From: Alistipes sp.
GTDB taxonomy: Bacteria; Bacteroidota; Bacteroidia; Bacteroidales; Rikenellaceae
Reading direction: 5' to 3'
DNA length: 5,066 nt
Assembly (NCBI GenBank): GCA_019422485.1
Contig: JAHZDG010000005.1
Location: 43,545-48,610 of the forward strand
The translations under genes and the position numbers were made by a program. Below are positions 1-5,066 of the stretch, piece by piece. How positions within the stretch are numbered: the first letter of the stretch is position 1; every line of letters starts with the position of its first letter. The notes beneath the pieces are model-generated. The model searched no databases and was not told the origin of the DNA. It worked only from the letters and a program-made list of their open reading frames with translations.

Positions 1-76
1 TCTCTCCGATGACATACCATCCGACGTGCGCCGGGTCGGGAAAGAGCATTATCTCACGGTTGGATCTGGGTGGGCA
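1..76. other. Segment at the left edge not matching the tricorn-like gene
   Basis: The reading frame stays open on the minus strand, but homology to the tricorn-like family appears to stop after E-F-A-R-Y (residues 875-879). Relatives, as I recall them, continue with an aromatic residue, a PQxD-type stretch and then an IDDRxNGGG segment within about 20 residues. Here the frame reads C-P-P-R-S-N-R-E-I-M and onward, with no Gly-rich stretch in any of the three minus-strand frames. Bases 1-13 are also an exact copy of 571-583 within the same gene. It may be a chimeric contig end, the edge of an insertion or rearrangement, or a truly divergent or disrupted C-terminus. The sequence alone does not decide. 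Confidence 0.5.
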
Positions 77-2713
77 ATAGCGGGCAAACTCATTCAACCC
101 TTCCGACCCCATATCCGGAATATACACATAACCGACCCGTCCGTTGGTGGCTTCTTCCACTTTACGCAGGTTGTTCTGCACCCAATTGTAGTGGTAGAGC
201 GAGTACTCTTCGCTCAGCGGGCTGATGACGATTTTGCGGGCCCCTTCCAGACGGGGTTCCGTATTGAGCGACAGTTCGGTAGGAATTTCGGCTTTGCCGA
301 CCAGCAGTTGGTACATGTCTTTCACCTGGTTGGTCGGAACCCCGTCGATGGCCACGATGTATTCACCTTCACGGGCTTCGACACCCGGTTCGGTCAGCGG
401 CGAACGCAGTTTGCGACTCCATGACGCACCGGGTAAAATCTTTTCCAAACGGAAGAATCCGCTCTTGTCGCGGGAAATTTCTGCCCCCAGCAACCCCATC
501 GAAATGCGTTTCGGACGGGGTGTCTCGCCCGGATTGACATAAGCGTGACCGCAACCCAATTCGCCGATCATCTCTCCGATGACGTAGTTCAGGTCGAGGC
601 GGGTCTTGACATAAGGTAGTAAAACGGCGTATTTTTCTTTGATGGCTTTCCAGTCGACGCCGTGCATGTTTTCCAGGTAGAAGCCGTCCCGATAGGCCCG
701 CCAGCCTTCGTCGAAAATCTGGGCCCATTCCTGCGGGTAGTCGACTTGGATCTGCATGTTTGACAGGTCGACGGCTTCGTCATCCGTTAAGTTCAGCTTG
801 CCGGCGGGCAGTGCCGTGACATAGAGGGATTTCCCTTTCGACCAAAGGGCTGTTTTGCTCTCGGGTTTCATCTCCATGAGTACGGCATCGGCAACTTCGC
901 TCTCTTCCTGGTCTTTCAGATTGTATACCTTGGTCTTTCCTCCCGTAAAGTAATATACTTTCTGCCCGTCGCAGTAGAAATTCCGATACCAGCCGGCGCC
1001 GATCGGCAGTTGGATGATGCGGTCGGCGATGCCTTCTGGATCGAAGCGGACGGTCAGGGTCGAGTCATTCGAAGCGGCGGCCGGTTTTGTCTTGCTTGTG
1101 GACGCTGTCTTGACCTGAGGATCGCTTTGCTGGAAGGGCGAAGGCGTCGACGAATCGAGCAAAGCAAGGTAGATGCCCCCCATGTTATTATAGACGTGGT
1201 TCCACTCCAGCGACCCGTAGGTGGGGTTGAAATCGCGGGCCGATCCGAATACCAGGTACTTCCCGTCTTCGCTGAAGGTCGGTTCGTAGGAGTCGTACCA
1301 ACGATCGGTGACGGGGTATTGCTTCTTGTCGGCTAGGTTATACAGGTAGATGACATCGATGCGGTTCTCTCCGGTCAGGGCATAGGTCAACCAGCGGCTG
1401 TCGGGAGAGAAGCTGACGCTGCGGGGTTCACCGGTAGGATTTTGTAGAACGAGCGTTGTTTTTCGGGTGGCGACATCCAGCAGATTGATACGGTTGCGAC
1501 GGTCGGTGTAGACGATCGTTTTCGAATCGGGACTCCACTCGAACGTGCGTATATAGGTGTCGTTGTTCCTGGTGGCCTGGATGGGGTCGCCGCCGGAGGT
1601 CGGTTGCAGATAGAGTTCGGTTTCGCCCGTGGCATCCGAAATATAGGCGAGCCAGTTGCCGTCGGGGGACCATTGGGCTTCCCGTTCATGAGCGCCCGGC
1701 AGATCGAATACTTCACCCCGGGCCGTTACAGCCAAACGCTGGCCGTCGGGTGACAGGGAGGCATCCGTCAGGTAGGAAGCGCCCGATTTGATTTCGCTGC
1801 GGGCATAGACATTGTCCGAGCCGAGGGTAATGGCTACCCGACGGGCCTGGCGATCCTTGGCGTTCAGCGTATAGAGATAACCGCCGTTTTCGAAGACGAT
1901 CAGGTCGCCGTATGCACTGGGAAATTTGACGTCATATTCTTTGAAATCGGTCACCTTTTCGGTGCTTCCTGTGCGGGTGTTGTAGACGAACAGGTTCATG
2001 ATGCGGTCGCGGTCGGAGAGAAAAAAGACTTCGTCGCCGATCCACATCGGAATAATATCCTGTGCGTTATTTTGGGTGATGTTGTCGACTCGTCCGGCTT
2101 CGGGGTCATAGATCCAGATGTCGTCGGCCATCCCGCCTTTGTAGTATTTCCAGGTACGGAACTCGCGCATGACGCGGTTGTAAGCCAGTCGTTTGCCGTC
2201 GGGCGAATAGCTGCAGAAGCCGCCTTCGGGCAGCGGAATCGCTTCCGAAAGTCCTCCTTCGCGATCCACCGTATAGAGTTTGCCCGAGAAGCCGTCGCTG
2301 ATGCGGTTGCGGTAGACGATGCGTTGGCCATCAGGCGTCCAACCCATGACAATGTTATTGGGTCCCATGCGGTCGCCCAGGTCATCGCGGGCGTTGGTGG
2401 CGGTGTAGGTGATCCGCAGGGGTTCGCCTCCGGAGAGCGGGATGGTATACACTTCGGTGTTGCCGTCGTATTGACCGGTGAAGGCCAGGCTTTGTCCGTC
2501 GGGAGAGAATCGCGGGAACATCTCATAACCCACATGGGAGGTCAGGCGTGAGGCTTCGCCTCCGGTGATGGGAACTTTGTATAGATCGCCTGCATAGGAG
2601 AAGACGATTTCGTGGCCGTTGGTCGTTGGGAAGCGCAATAGACGGGCTTCGGCGCCTTGCAGCGGGGCTGTCAGGCATCCGGCCAGCAACAGGATCAGAA
2701 AGGATTTATACAT
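1..2713 (-). CDS. Tricorn-like S41 family peptidase with beta-propeller and PDZ domains, exported; 3' end missing
   Basis: Reading from ATG at 2713 gives 904 codons with no stop before the window edge. Residues 1-23 form an export signal (Lys3, hydrophobic 5-10, Ala-Glu-Ala before Arg24). L10-A-G-C13 also fits a lipobox, so the processing type is uncertain. Residues about 30-620 carry TolB/PD40-type propeller repeats (for example FSPDG at 70, FSPDS at 435, FSEDG at 480), with a Ser/Thr/Lys/Ala-rich linker near 520-560. A tricorn C1 domain follows, with GCGHAYV holding H723, the presumed catalytic His. A PDZ domain (about 739-833) and the start of the C2 core (GRVGYVYIPDMG, 858-869) come next. 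The nucleophilic Ser and the (I/V)DxRxNGGG segment are not present. Family members are usually near 1,050-1,100 residues, so about 200 are absent. The family cleaves peptides, here probably in the periplasm or at the surface. Residues 880-904 do not fit the family. Family assignment is confident; substrate is unknown. Confidence 0.9.
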   Translation of the reverse strand, partial: MYKSFLILLLAGCLTAPLQGAEARLLRFPTTNGHEIVFSYAGDLYKVPITGGEASRLTSHVGYEMFPRFSPDGQSLAFTGQYDGNTEVYTIPLSGGEPLRITYTATNARDDLGDRMGPNNIVMGWTPDGQRIVYRNRISDGFSGKLYTVDREGGLSEAIPLPEGGFCSYSPDGKRLAYNRVMREFRTWKYYKGGMADDIWIYDPEAGRVDNITQNNAQDIIPMWIGDEVFFLSDRDRIMNLFVYNTRTGSTEKVTDFKEYDVKFPSAYGDLIVFENGGYLYTLNAKDRQARRVAITLGSDNVYARSEIKSGASYLTDASLSPDGQRLAVTARGEVFDLPGAHEREAQWSPDGNWLAYISDATGETELYLQPTSGGDPIQATRNNDTYIRTFEWSPDSKTIVYTDRRNRINLLDVATRKTTLVLQNPTGEPRSVSFSPDSRWLTYALTGENRIDVIYLYNLADKKQYPVTDRWYDSYEPTFSEDGKYLVFGSARDFNPTYGSLEWNHVYNNMGGIYLALLDSSTPSPFQQSDPQVKTASTSKTKPAAASNDSTLTVRFDPEGIADRIIQLPIGAGWYRNFYCDGQKVYYFTGGKTKVYNLKDQEESEVADAVLMEMKPESKTALWSKGKSLYVTALPAGKLNLTDDEAVDLSNMQIQVDYPQEWAQIFDEGWRAYRDGFYLENMHGVDWKAIKEKYAVLLPYVKTRLDLNYVIGEMIGELGCGHAYVNPGETPRPKRISMGLLGAEISRDKSGFFRLEKILPGASWSRKLRSPLTEPGVEAREGEYIVAIDGVPTNQVKDMYQLLVGKAEIPTELSLNTEPRLEGARKIVISPLSEEYSLYHYNWVQNNLRKVEEATNGRVGYVYIPDMGSEGLNEFARYCPPRSNREIMLFPDPAHVGWYVIGE

Positions 2714-2812
2714 AGGATGAAAATTTGAAGATAATTGGTTGCCATGTGACGGGATCGGGGTCGAATGGATATGGAGGCTTTCCTCGGGCAGACGATCGGT
2801 TCCCGTTCCTAA

Positions 2813-2846
2813 CAAAGGTACGATTTTGTCCGGAAAAAGGGACGAA
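2813..2846 (-). promoter_or_regulatory. Probable promoter of the tricorn-like peptidase gene
   Basis: On the minus strand TACCTTTG (2820-2813) is a full match to the Bacteroides -7 consensus TAnnTTTG. The -33 element is weak: TTCG at 2846-2843, 22 bases upstream, against the usual TTTG at 19-21. Transcription would start near 2806, giving an untranslated leader of about 90 bases. No Shine-Dalgarno sequence is seen before the ATG, as is usual in this phylum. Confidence 0.5.
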
Positions 2847-2861
2847 GTGCACGGAAAATCG
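2821..2861. repeat. Interrupted inverted repeat upstream of the peptidase -7 box
   Basis: CGATTTT at 2821-2827 and CCG at 2830-2832 are the inverse of CGG at 2852-2854 and AAAATCG at 2855-2861. This gives 10 paired bases with a 2-base bulge and a 19-base centre. It abuts the -7 element and covers the -33 position, so it could be an operator for a dimeric regulator. It is modest enough to be chance. Confidence 0.3.
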
Positions 2862-2950
2862 GGCCTACGGACAAAGGATGATGCCGTCGGGAGTTGGTTG
2901 TCTTTTATGAGAGAGGAGGGCAGGGCGCCGAACGGAACATGACGCTTCGG

Positions 2951-2994
2951 AACAAAATGAAAAACCCCGTGATTTTTGAAAAAATCACGGGGTT
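2951..2994 (-). terminator. Intrinsic terminator of the flavodoxin-DUF2023 operon
   Basis: AACCCCGTGATTTTT (2963-2977) is perfectly inverted at 2980-2994, giving a stem of about 13-15 bp with a tiny loop. On the minus strand the G-run is followed directly by five T and then ATTTTG, a proper U-tract. On the plus strand the stem is followed by GATG, so termination is expected mainly for minus-strand transcripts. It lies about 90 bases after the DUF2023 stop and before the promoter of the tricorn-like gene, so the two units are separately transcribed. Confidence 0.9.
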
Positions 2995-3081
2995 GATGTT
3001 TCCCAAAGAGTCAGCGAATCTTAACCGCTTTTGTGCAGGGGCAGGGAAGCTGAACGAATGGGGTAACCCGAAGCGGGAGGT

Positions 3082-3447
3082 TCAATTCGTTGCTTGCGCT
3101 TTTTGTTTCCGGTCGCAATAGCGCTTGCACTGACGGGTGAGGTCGTAGCCGAGCATGGCGCCCAACATGAAGTCTTCTTCCGGAGTCAGCTGGTTGAGCG
3201 GTTTGTGAATGAACTGCCCGACCGCTGCCAGACAGGCTTCCTCTCCGAAAAAAAGGTTGATGTTGCGCCGGCCGGCCGTCTGAGAGAGGTATCCGATGCC
3301 TTGGCGCTCCAGGCGTTCCATGACCAGACGGGCACAGGTCGGACAAAGCGTGCATAAAACCAGACGGCGAATTCCCTTTTGGAATTCATAGATCAGGTGC
3401 AACACCATCTTCATTTCACCGAAACGGTTCAGATCCGCGGAAGTCAT
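3082..3447 (-). CDS. DUF2023 family protein, cysteine-rich flavodoxin-operon partner
   Basis: This 121-residue protein matches the DUF2023 pattern as I remember it: an N-terminal LHLIYEFQKGIRRLVL strand-helix, a central NINLFFGE strand, and TPEEDFMLGAMLGYD near the C-terminus. A Porphyromonas gingivalis member has a crystal structure, but no biochemical function is known to me. It has no signal peptide or membrane segment, so it is probably cytoplasmic. Six cysteines stand out: C32, C35 and C38 (C-x2-C-x2-C), C72, C107 and C111, which could bind metal or act in redox. The start is uncertain. ATG at 3447 lies 5 bases after the flavodoxin stop, but relatives tend to begin near the M12-K-M position, which would put the start at 3414. 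It is the second gene of the operon, followed by a strong terminator. Family call is fairly sure; function is unknown. Confidence 0.82.
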   Translation of the reverse strand: MTSADLNRFGEMKMVLHLIYEFQKGIRRLVLCTLCPTCARLVMERLERQGIGYLSQTAGRRNINLFFGEEACLAAVGQFIHKPLNQLTPEEDFMLGAMLGYDLTRQCKRYCDRKQKAQATN

Positions 3448-3452
3448 CGTTT

Positions 3453-3947
3453 TCAGGTGTTTTGTAGGGCGGCGACCCAGGTTTCCAATCGTGATGAGGT
3501 CTTTTCGGGAGCGTCGTCGTCGGCCAGCAATCCGAGGACGGAACTTCCTTGAAAGGCTTTCGAATCGTGCAGCGGGTAATCCGTCGCTGGAACGAGCCCG
3601 ATGAAACGGCAGCCGCTGTCGCTGAGGGCTTCGTGCAGCAGACCGATCGCATCCCCGAAGGAGTCGGGATAAGAGGAGCTGTCGCCACAGCCGAACAAGC
3701 CGATCTTCTTGCCGCTGAGGTCGGTGGCTTTCAGGGTGTCGATGAAGCTGTACCAGTCGTCCTGCAGGTCGCCGACACCCCAGGTCGAGCTGCCCAGCAA
3801 CAGGGTGTCGTAAGGCGTGGTTTGTTCGATCGAGGCGCTGCCGACGTCGTGCAGGTGTTCGGGGCCGATGCCGAGTCGTTCGGCGATTTTCTGAGCCAGG
3901 GCCTGGGTGTTCCCAGTGGTGCTGCCATAAAAAATTCCAGTCATCAT
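3453..3947 (-). CDS. fldA: Long-chain flavodoxin
   Basis: This is a 164-residue FMN-binding electron carrier of the cytoplasm, which in many bacteria replaces ferredoxin when iron is scarce. The phosphate-binding loop is G8-S-T-T-G-N-T14. The 50s loop has SSTWGVGDLQDDW (53-65), with Trp56 well placed to stack on the isoalloxazine ring. The 90s loop is GCGDSSSYPDSFGDA (86-100), with Tyr93 as the expected second stacking residue. The insert at about 119-140 marks the long-chain class, and the length fits. The gene begins with two ATG codons in a row (3947 and 3944), so Met1 or Met2 may start the protein. No Shine-Dalgarno is visible. It heads a two-gene operon with DUF2023 and has its own promoter and a structured leader upstream. 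Redox partners (for example pyruvate:flavodoxin oxidoreductase) are not in the window. Confidence 0.96.
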   Translation of the reverse strand: MMTGIFYGSTTGNTQALAQKIAERLGIGPEHLHDVGSASIEQTTPYDTLLLGSSTWGVGDLQDDWYSFIDTLKATDLSGKKIGLFGCGDSSSYPDSFGDAIGLLHEALSDSGCRFIGLVPATDYPLHDSKAFQGSSVLGLLADDDAPEKTSSRLETWVAALQNT

Positions 3948-3971
3948 TCAGTCGTTTTAAGTGATTGTCAG

Positions 3972-4044
3972 GCGGTCATTCTGTTCCGATGGACGGTTCG
4001 TGTGAGCCGCGCTATCCGCAAGGGGATTTCGGGAGAATGACCGC
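3972..4044 (-). promoter_or_regulatory. Candidate structured 5' leader of the flavodoxin operon
   Basis: GCGGTCATTCT (3972-3982) is perfectly inverted at 4034-4044, forming an 11-bp closing stem. After a 3/1 internal loop a further CCGA/TCGG helix (3986-3989 with 4029-4032) continues it. Inside, two hairpins are possible: CGGTT/AGCCG (3993-3997 with 4004-4008) and ATCC/GGAT around 4014-4027. This suggests a three-way junction. The probable flavodoxin promoter would start transcription within a few bases of 4044, so the element would be the 5' end of the mRNA, ending 24 bases before the start codon. The strand is not certain: one inner hairpin pairs better as plus-strand RNA, with a G-U pair and a GCAA loop. 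I do not match it to a known riboswitch. It could instead be paired protein-binding half-sites. Confidence 0.45.
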
Positions 4045-4048
4045 ACGG

Positions 4049-4080
4049 TAAAGGTAGACCTCTCTCAGGCCCTGGTCAAT
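4049..4080 (-). promoter_or_regulatory. Probable promoter of the flavodoxin-DUF2023 operon
   Basis: Minus strand: ATTG (4080-4077), 20 bases, then TACCTTTA (4056-4049). This is one base off in each element from the Bacteroides TTTG / TAnnTTTG pattern, with a standard spacing. The predicted start is around 4041-4045, about 95-100 bases before the flavodoxin ATG and at the edge of the inverted repeat. Confidence 0.5.
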
Positions 4081-4138
4081 CCCCATATGTGAGGAAAACG
4101 ATCGTATCGTCTCCCCATTGGAGGCAGGGCGTTCCGCA

Positions 4139-4169
4139 TTGGGAAAATGGAAATTTATCGCTACTTTTA
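4139..4169 (+). promoter_or_regulatory. Possible promoter of the S9 peptidase gene
   Basis: Plus strand: TTGG (4139-4142), 19 bases, then TACTTTTA (4162-4169), which is close to TAnnTTTG. The region around it is AT-rich compared with its surroundings. The start would be near 4175, about 50 bases before the ATG. Both elements have mismatches, so this is tentative. Confidence 0.35.
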
Positions 4170-4224
4170 TCAATTCATTGACGAAAGAAGTACTGACCCG
4201 AACAAAATTTTCACCAAATACATT

Positions 4225-5066
4225 ATGAAATATCTAAAACTTTTTTGGGGGGTTATTTGCCTCGGATGGTGGTGGAGTGCCGCCGCACAGCCTGCCGGTC
4301 AGGCGATGAGCGTGGATGATCTGGCTGATTGGCAGCGGATCACCAAACGCGCGATTTCGGATGATGGTCGTTGGGTTGCCTATAAAATGGAATCCTGGCG
4401 GGGAGATGGAAGCGTCTATCTGCACTCCGCCTCCGGGAAAACCCTGGCCACGTTCGCTCCGGCCAAAGATTTTGCCTTTTCGGCTTCGGGCCGCTATTGG
4501 GTGGTGACCACCACTCCGGCCCGAACGCTGCTCGATTCGCTGCGCCTGCAAAAAGTGAAAGCGGATCAGATGCCGATGGATCAGCTGGTCATTTGCCAGG
4601 TGGAAGGAGATCGGGAAATGATCGATTCGTTGCGGGGTTTTCGTCTGGCGGAAAGCGCGGAATGGATGGCCTATCAACGGGGCCGCAAAGATTCGACCCT
4701 CTATGTCCGGACGCTGGACGGTAAGAAAAACTATCGTTTCGAAGGGGTGACCGAATATCAGTTCGCCAAACGGAATCCGGTGCTCTATTTCGTGGCGAAA
4801 AAGGGAGCCCAAGGCGCAGGTATCTATCGCCTGGATCCGGAAAAGGGAACTCCGGTGCAGATCAAGGCCGGTGAAGGGGTATTTGCCCAGACGGTCTTCG
4901 ATGAAACGGGAAGTCGCCTGGCTTTTCTGTATAGTGAATCGAAGGATTCTACCTACAAGGCCATGAGTCTGTGGCTGTCGCAGGAAGGGGCTCCGGCCCG
5001 GATGATTGCTCAGCGGGGGGACCGTGCCTTCCCGAAAGGCTGGTTGATCAGCGAACACGGAAAACT
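4225..5066 (+). CDS. Exported S9 family (prolyl-oligopeptidase-like) peptidase, N-terminal part
   Basis: There are 280 codons from ATG at 4225, open to the window edge. Residues 1-21 are a clear Sec signal (Lys2, Lys5, hydrophobic 6-17, cleavage at A19-A-A21 before Gln22). The mature part is the propeller domain of large Bacteroidota S9 peptidases. It has DLADWQRITKRAISDDGRWVAYK (33-54 region), then a charged stretch ending KADQMPMDQL (112-121) that resembles the K-rich, MPxDxL signature of this group, then further propeller blades with repeated S/T-L-Y-V and LAFLY strands. The alpha/beta-hydrolase domain with the Ser-Asp-His triad lies beyond the edge, so activity cannot be confirmed. Members cleave peptides, often after Pro or as dipeptidyl-peptidases, in the periplasm or outside the cell. 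The start is preceded by AT-rich sequence and no Shine-Dalgarno. It is divergent from the flavodoxin operon. Family call is confident; specificity is unknown. Confidence 0.88.
   Translation, partial: MKYLKLFWGVICLGWWWSAAAQPAGQAMSVDDLADWQRITKRAISDDGRWVAYKMESWRGDGSVYLHSASGKTLATFAPAKDFAFSASGRYWVVTTTPARTLLDSLRLQKVKADQMPMDQLVICQVEGDREMIDSLRGFRLAESAEWMAYQRGRKDSTLYVRTLDGKKNYRFEGVTEYQFAKRNPVLYFVAKKGAQGAGIYRLDPEKGTPVQIKAGEGVFAQTVFDETGSRLAFLYSESKDSTYKAMSLWLSQEGAPARMIAQRGDRAFPKGWLISEHGK

Larger units (their letters stand above)
2714..3081. other. Non-coding gap between the tricorn-like gene and the flavodoxin operon
   Basis: This 368-base stretch has only short open frames (61-75 codons) with no recognisable protein character. 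It holds the operon terminator (2951-2994), a probable promoter for the tricorn-like gene (2813-2846) and an interrupted inverted repeat overlapping it (2821-2861). A small hairpin lies just after the DUF2023 stop (CCCG/CGGG, 3069-3079). Bases 2862-2950 show nothing I can name. Confidence 0.6.

Noticed and set aside
1996..2535. Minus-strand frame of 179 codons overlapping the tricorn-like gene
   Set aside because: It is in a different frame from the continuous 904-codon gene, and its Ser/Thr/Pro-rich product is typical of an off-frame reading.
2072..2551. Plus-strand open frame of 159 codons within the tricorn-like gene
   Set aside because: It is the complement of the propeller coding sequence, with no start context and no family resemblance. 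Other plus-strand frames at 26-424 and 1010-1336 are rejected for the same reason.
2725..3121. Three short plus-strand frames (61-75 codons) in the gap between operons
   Set aside because: They run through the terminator hairpin and the promoter of the neighbouring gene, with no start signal and no protein-like composition.
3549..4040. Plus-strand open frame of 163 codons antisense to flavodoxin
   Set aside because: It overlaps the clear flavodoxin gene and its leader, and the product is an Ala/Val/Gly-rich shadow with no recognisable motif.
3972..4044. Inverted repeat as a small transposon or MITE end pair
   Set aside because: The element is only 73 bases, shows no flanking target-site duplication, and aligns with the predicted flavodoxin transcript start. 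A regulatory leader is the simpler reading.
4234..5058. Open frame of 274 codons on the minus strand, antisense to the S9 peptidase
   Set aside because: It lies fully within a well-supported plus-strand gene, and its product (rich in His, Arg, Phe, Ile and Pro) resembles no family. Such antisense frames arise from the codon bias of the sense gene.
1..5066. Window as a closed circular molecule
   Set aside because: Joining the end to the start keeps the S9 frame open for a while, but the joined residues do not match the expected S9 continuation, and no terminal overlap is present.

Overview
The window looks like chromosomal DNA from a fairly GC-rich member of the Bacteroidota, most likely Bacteroidales. 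Three things point there. A long-chain flavodoxin sits next to a DUF2023 gene. There are two large exported peptidases of types common in that phylum. Putative promoters resemble the Bacteroides pattern (TTTG, about 20 bases, TAnnTTTG), with no Shine-Dalgarno sequences ahead of the starts. Genus cannot be fixed from what is visible.

Layout. (1) Bases 1-2713, minus strand: a tricorn-like S41 peptidase, cut by the left edge. It has an export signal, beta-propeller repeats, the tricorn C1 domain with the presumed catalytic His, a PDZ domain and the start of the catalytic C2 domain. The last 25 codons before the edge (bases 1-76) stop resembling the family. (2) Bases 2714-3081: a non-coding gap with a strong minus-strand terminator for the upstream operon and a probable promoter for the tricorn-like gene. 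(3) Bases 3082-3947, minus strand: a compact two-gene operon, flavodoxin followed by a DUF2023 protein, separated by 5 bases. (4) Bases 3948-4224: a divergent intergenic region. A probable flavodoxin promoter is placed so that transcription would begin at a 73-base element closed by a perfect 11-bp inverted repeat. A weaker plus-strand promoter lies closer to the right-hand gene. (5) Bases 4225-5066, plus strand: the N-terminal 280 residues of an exported S9 (prolyl-oligopeptidase-like) peptidase, cut by the right edge.

Functionally, the two outer genes suggest extracytoplasmic protein or peptide breakdown. The middle operon is a cytoplasmic electron-transfer unit (FMN flavodoxin) with a small conserved partner of unknown role. 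I see no mobile element, CRISPR array, tRNA or rRNA. The points most worth following are the structured leader of the flavodoxin operon, the cysteine-rich DUF2023 partner, and the abrupt loss of homology at the left edge, which may be an assembly artefact or a real rearrangement.
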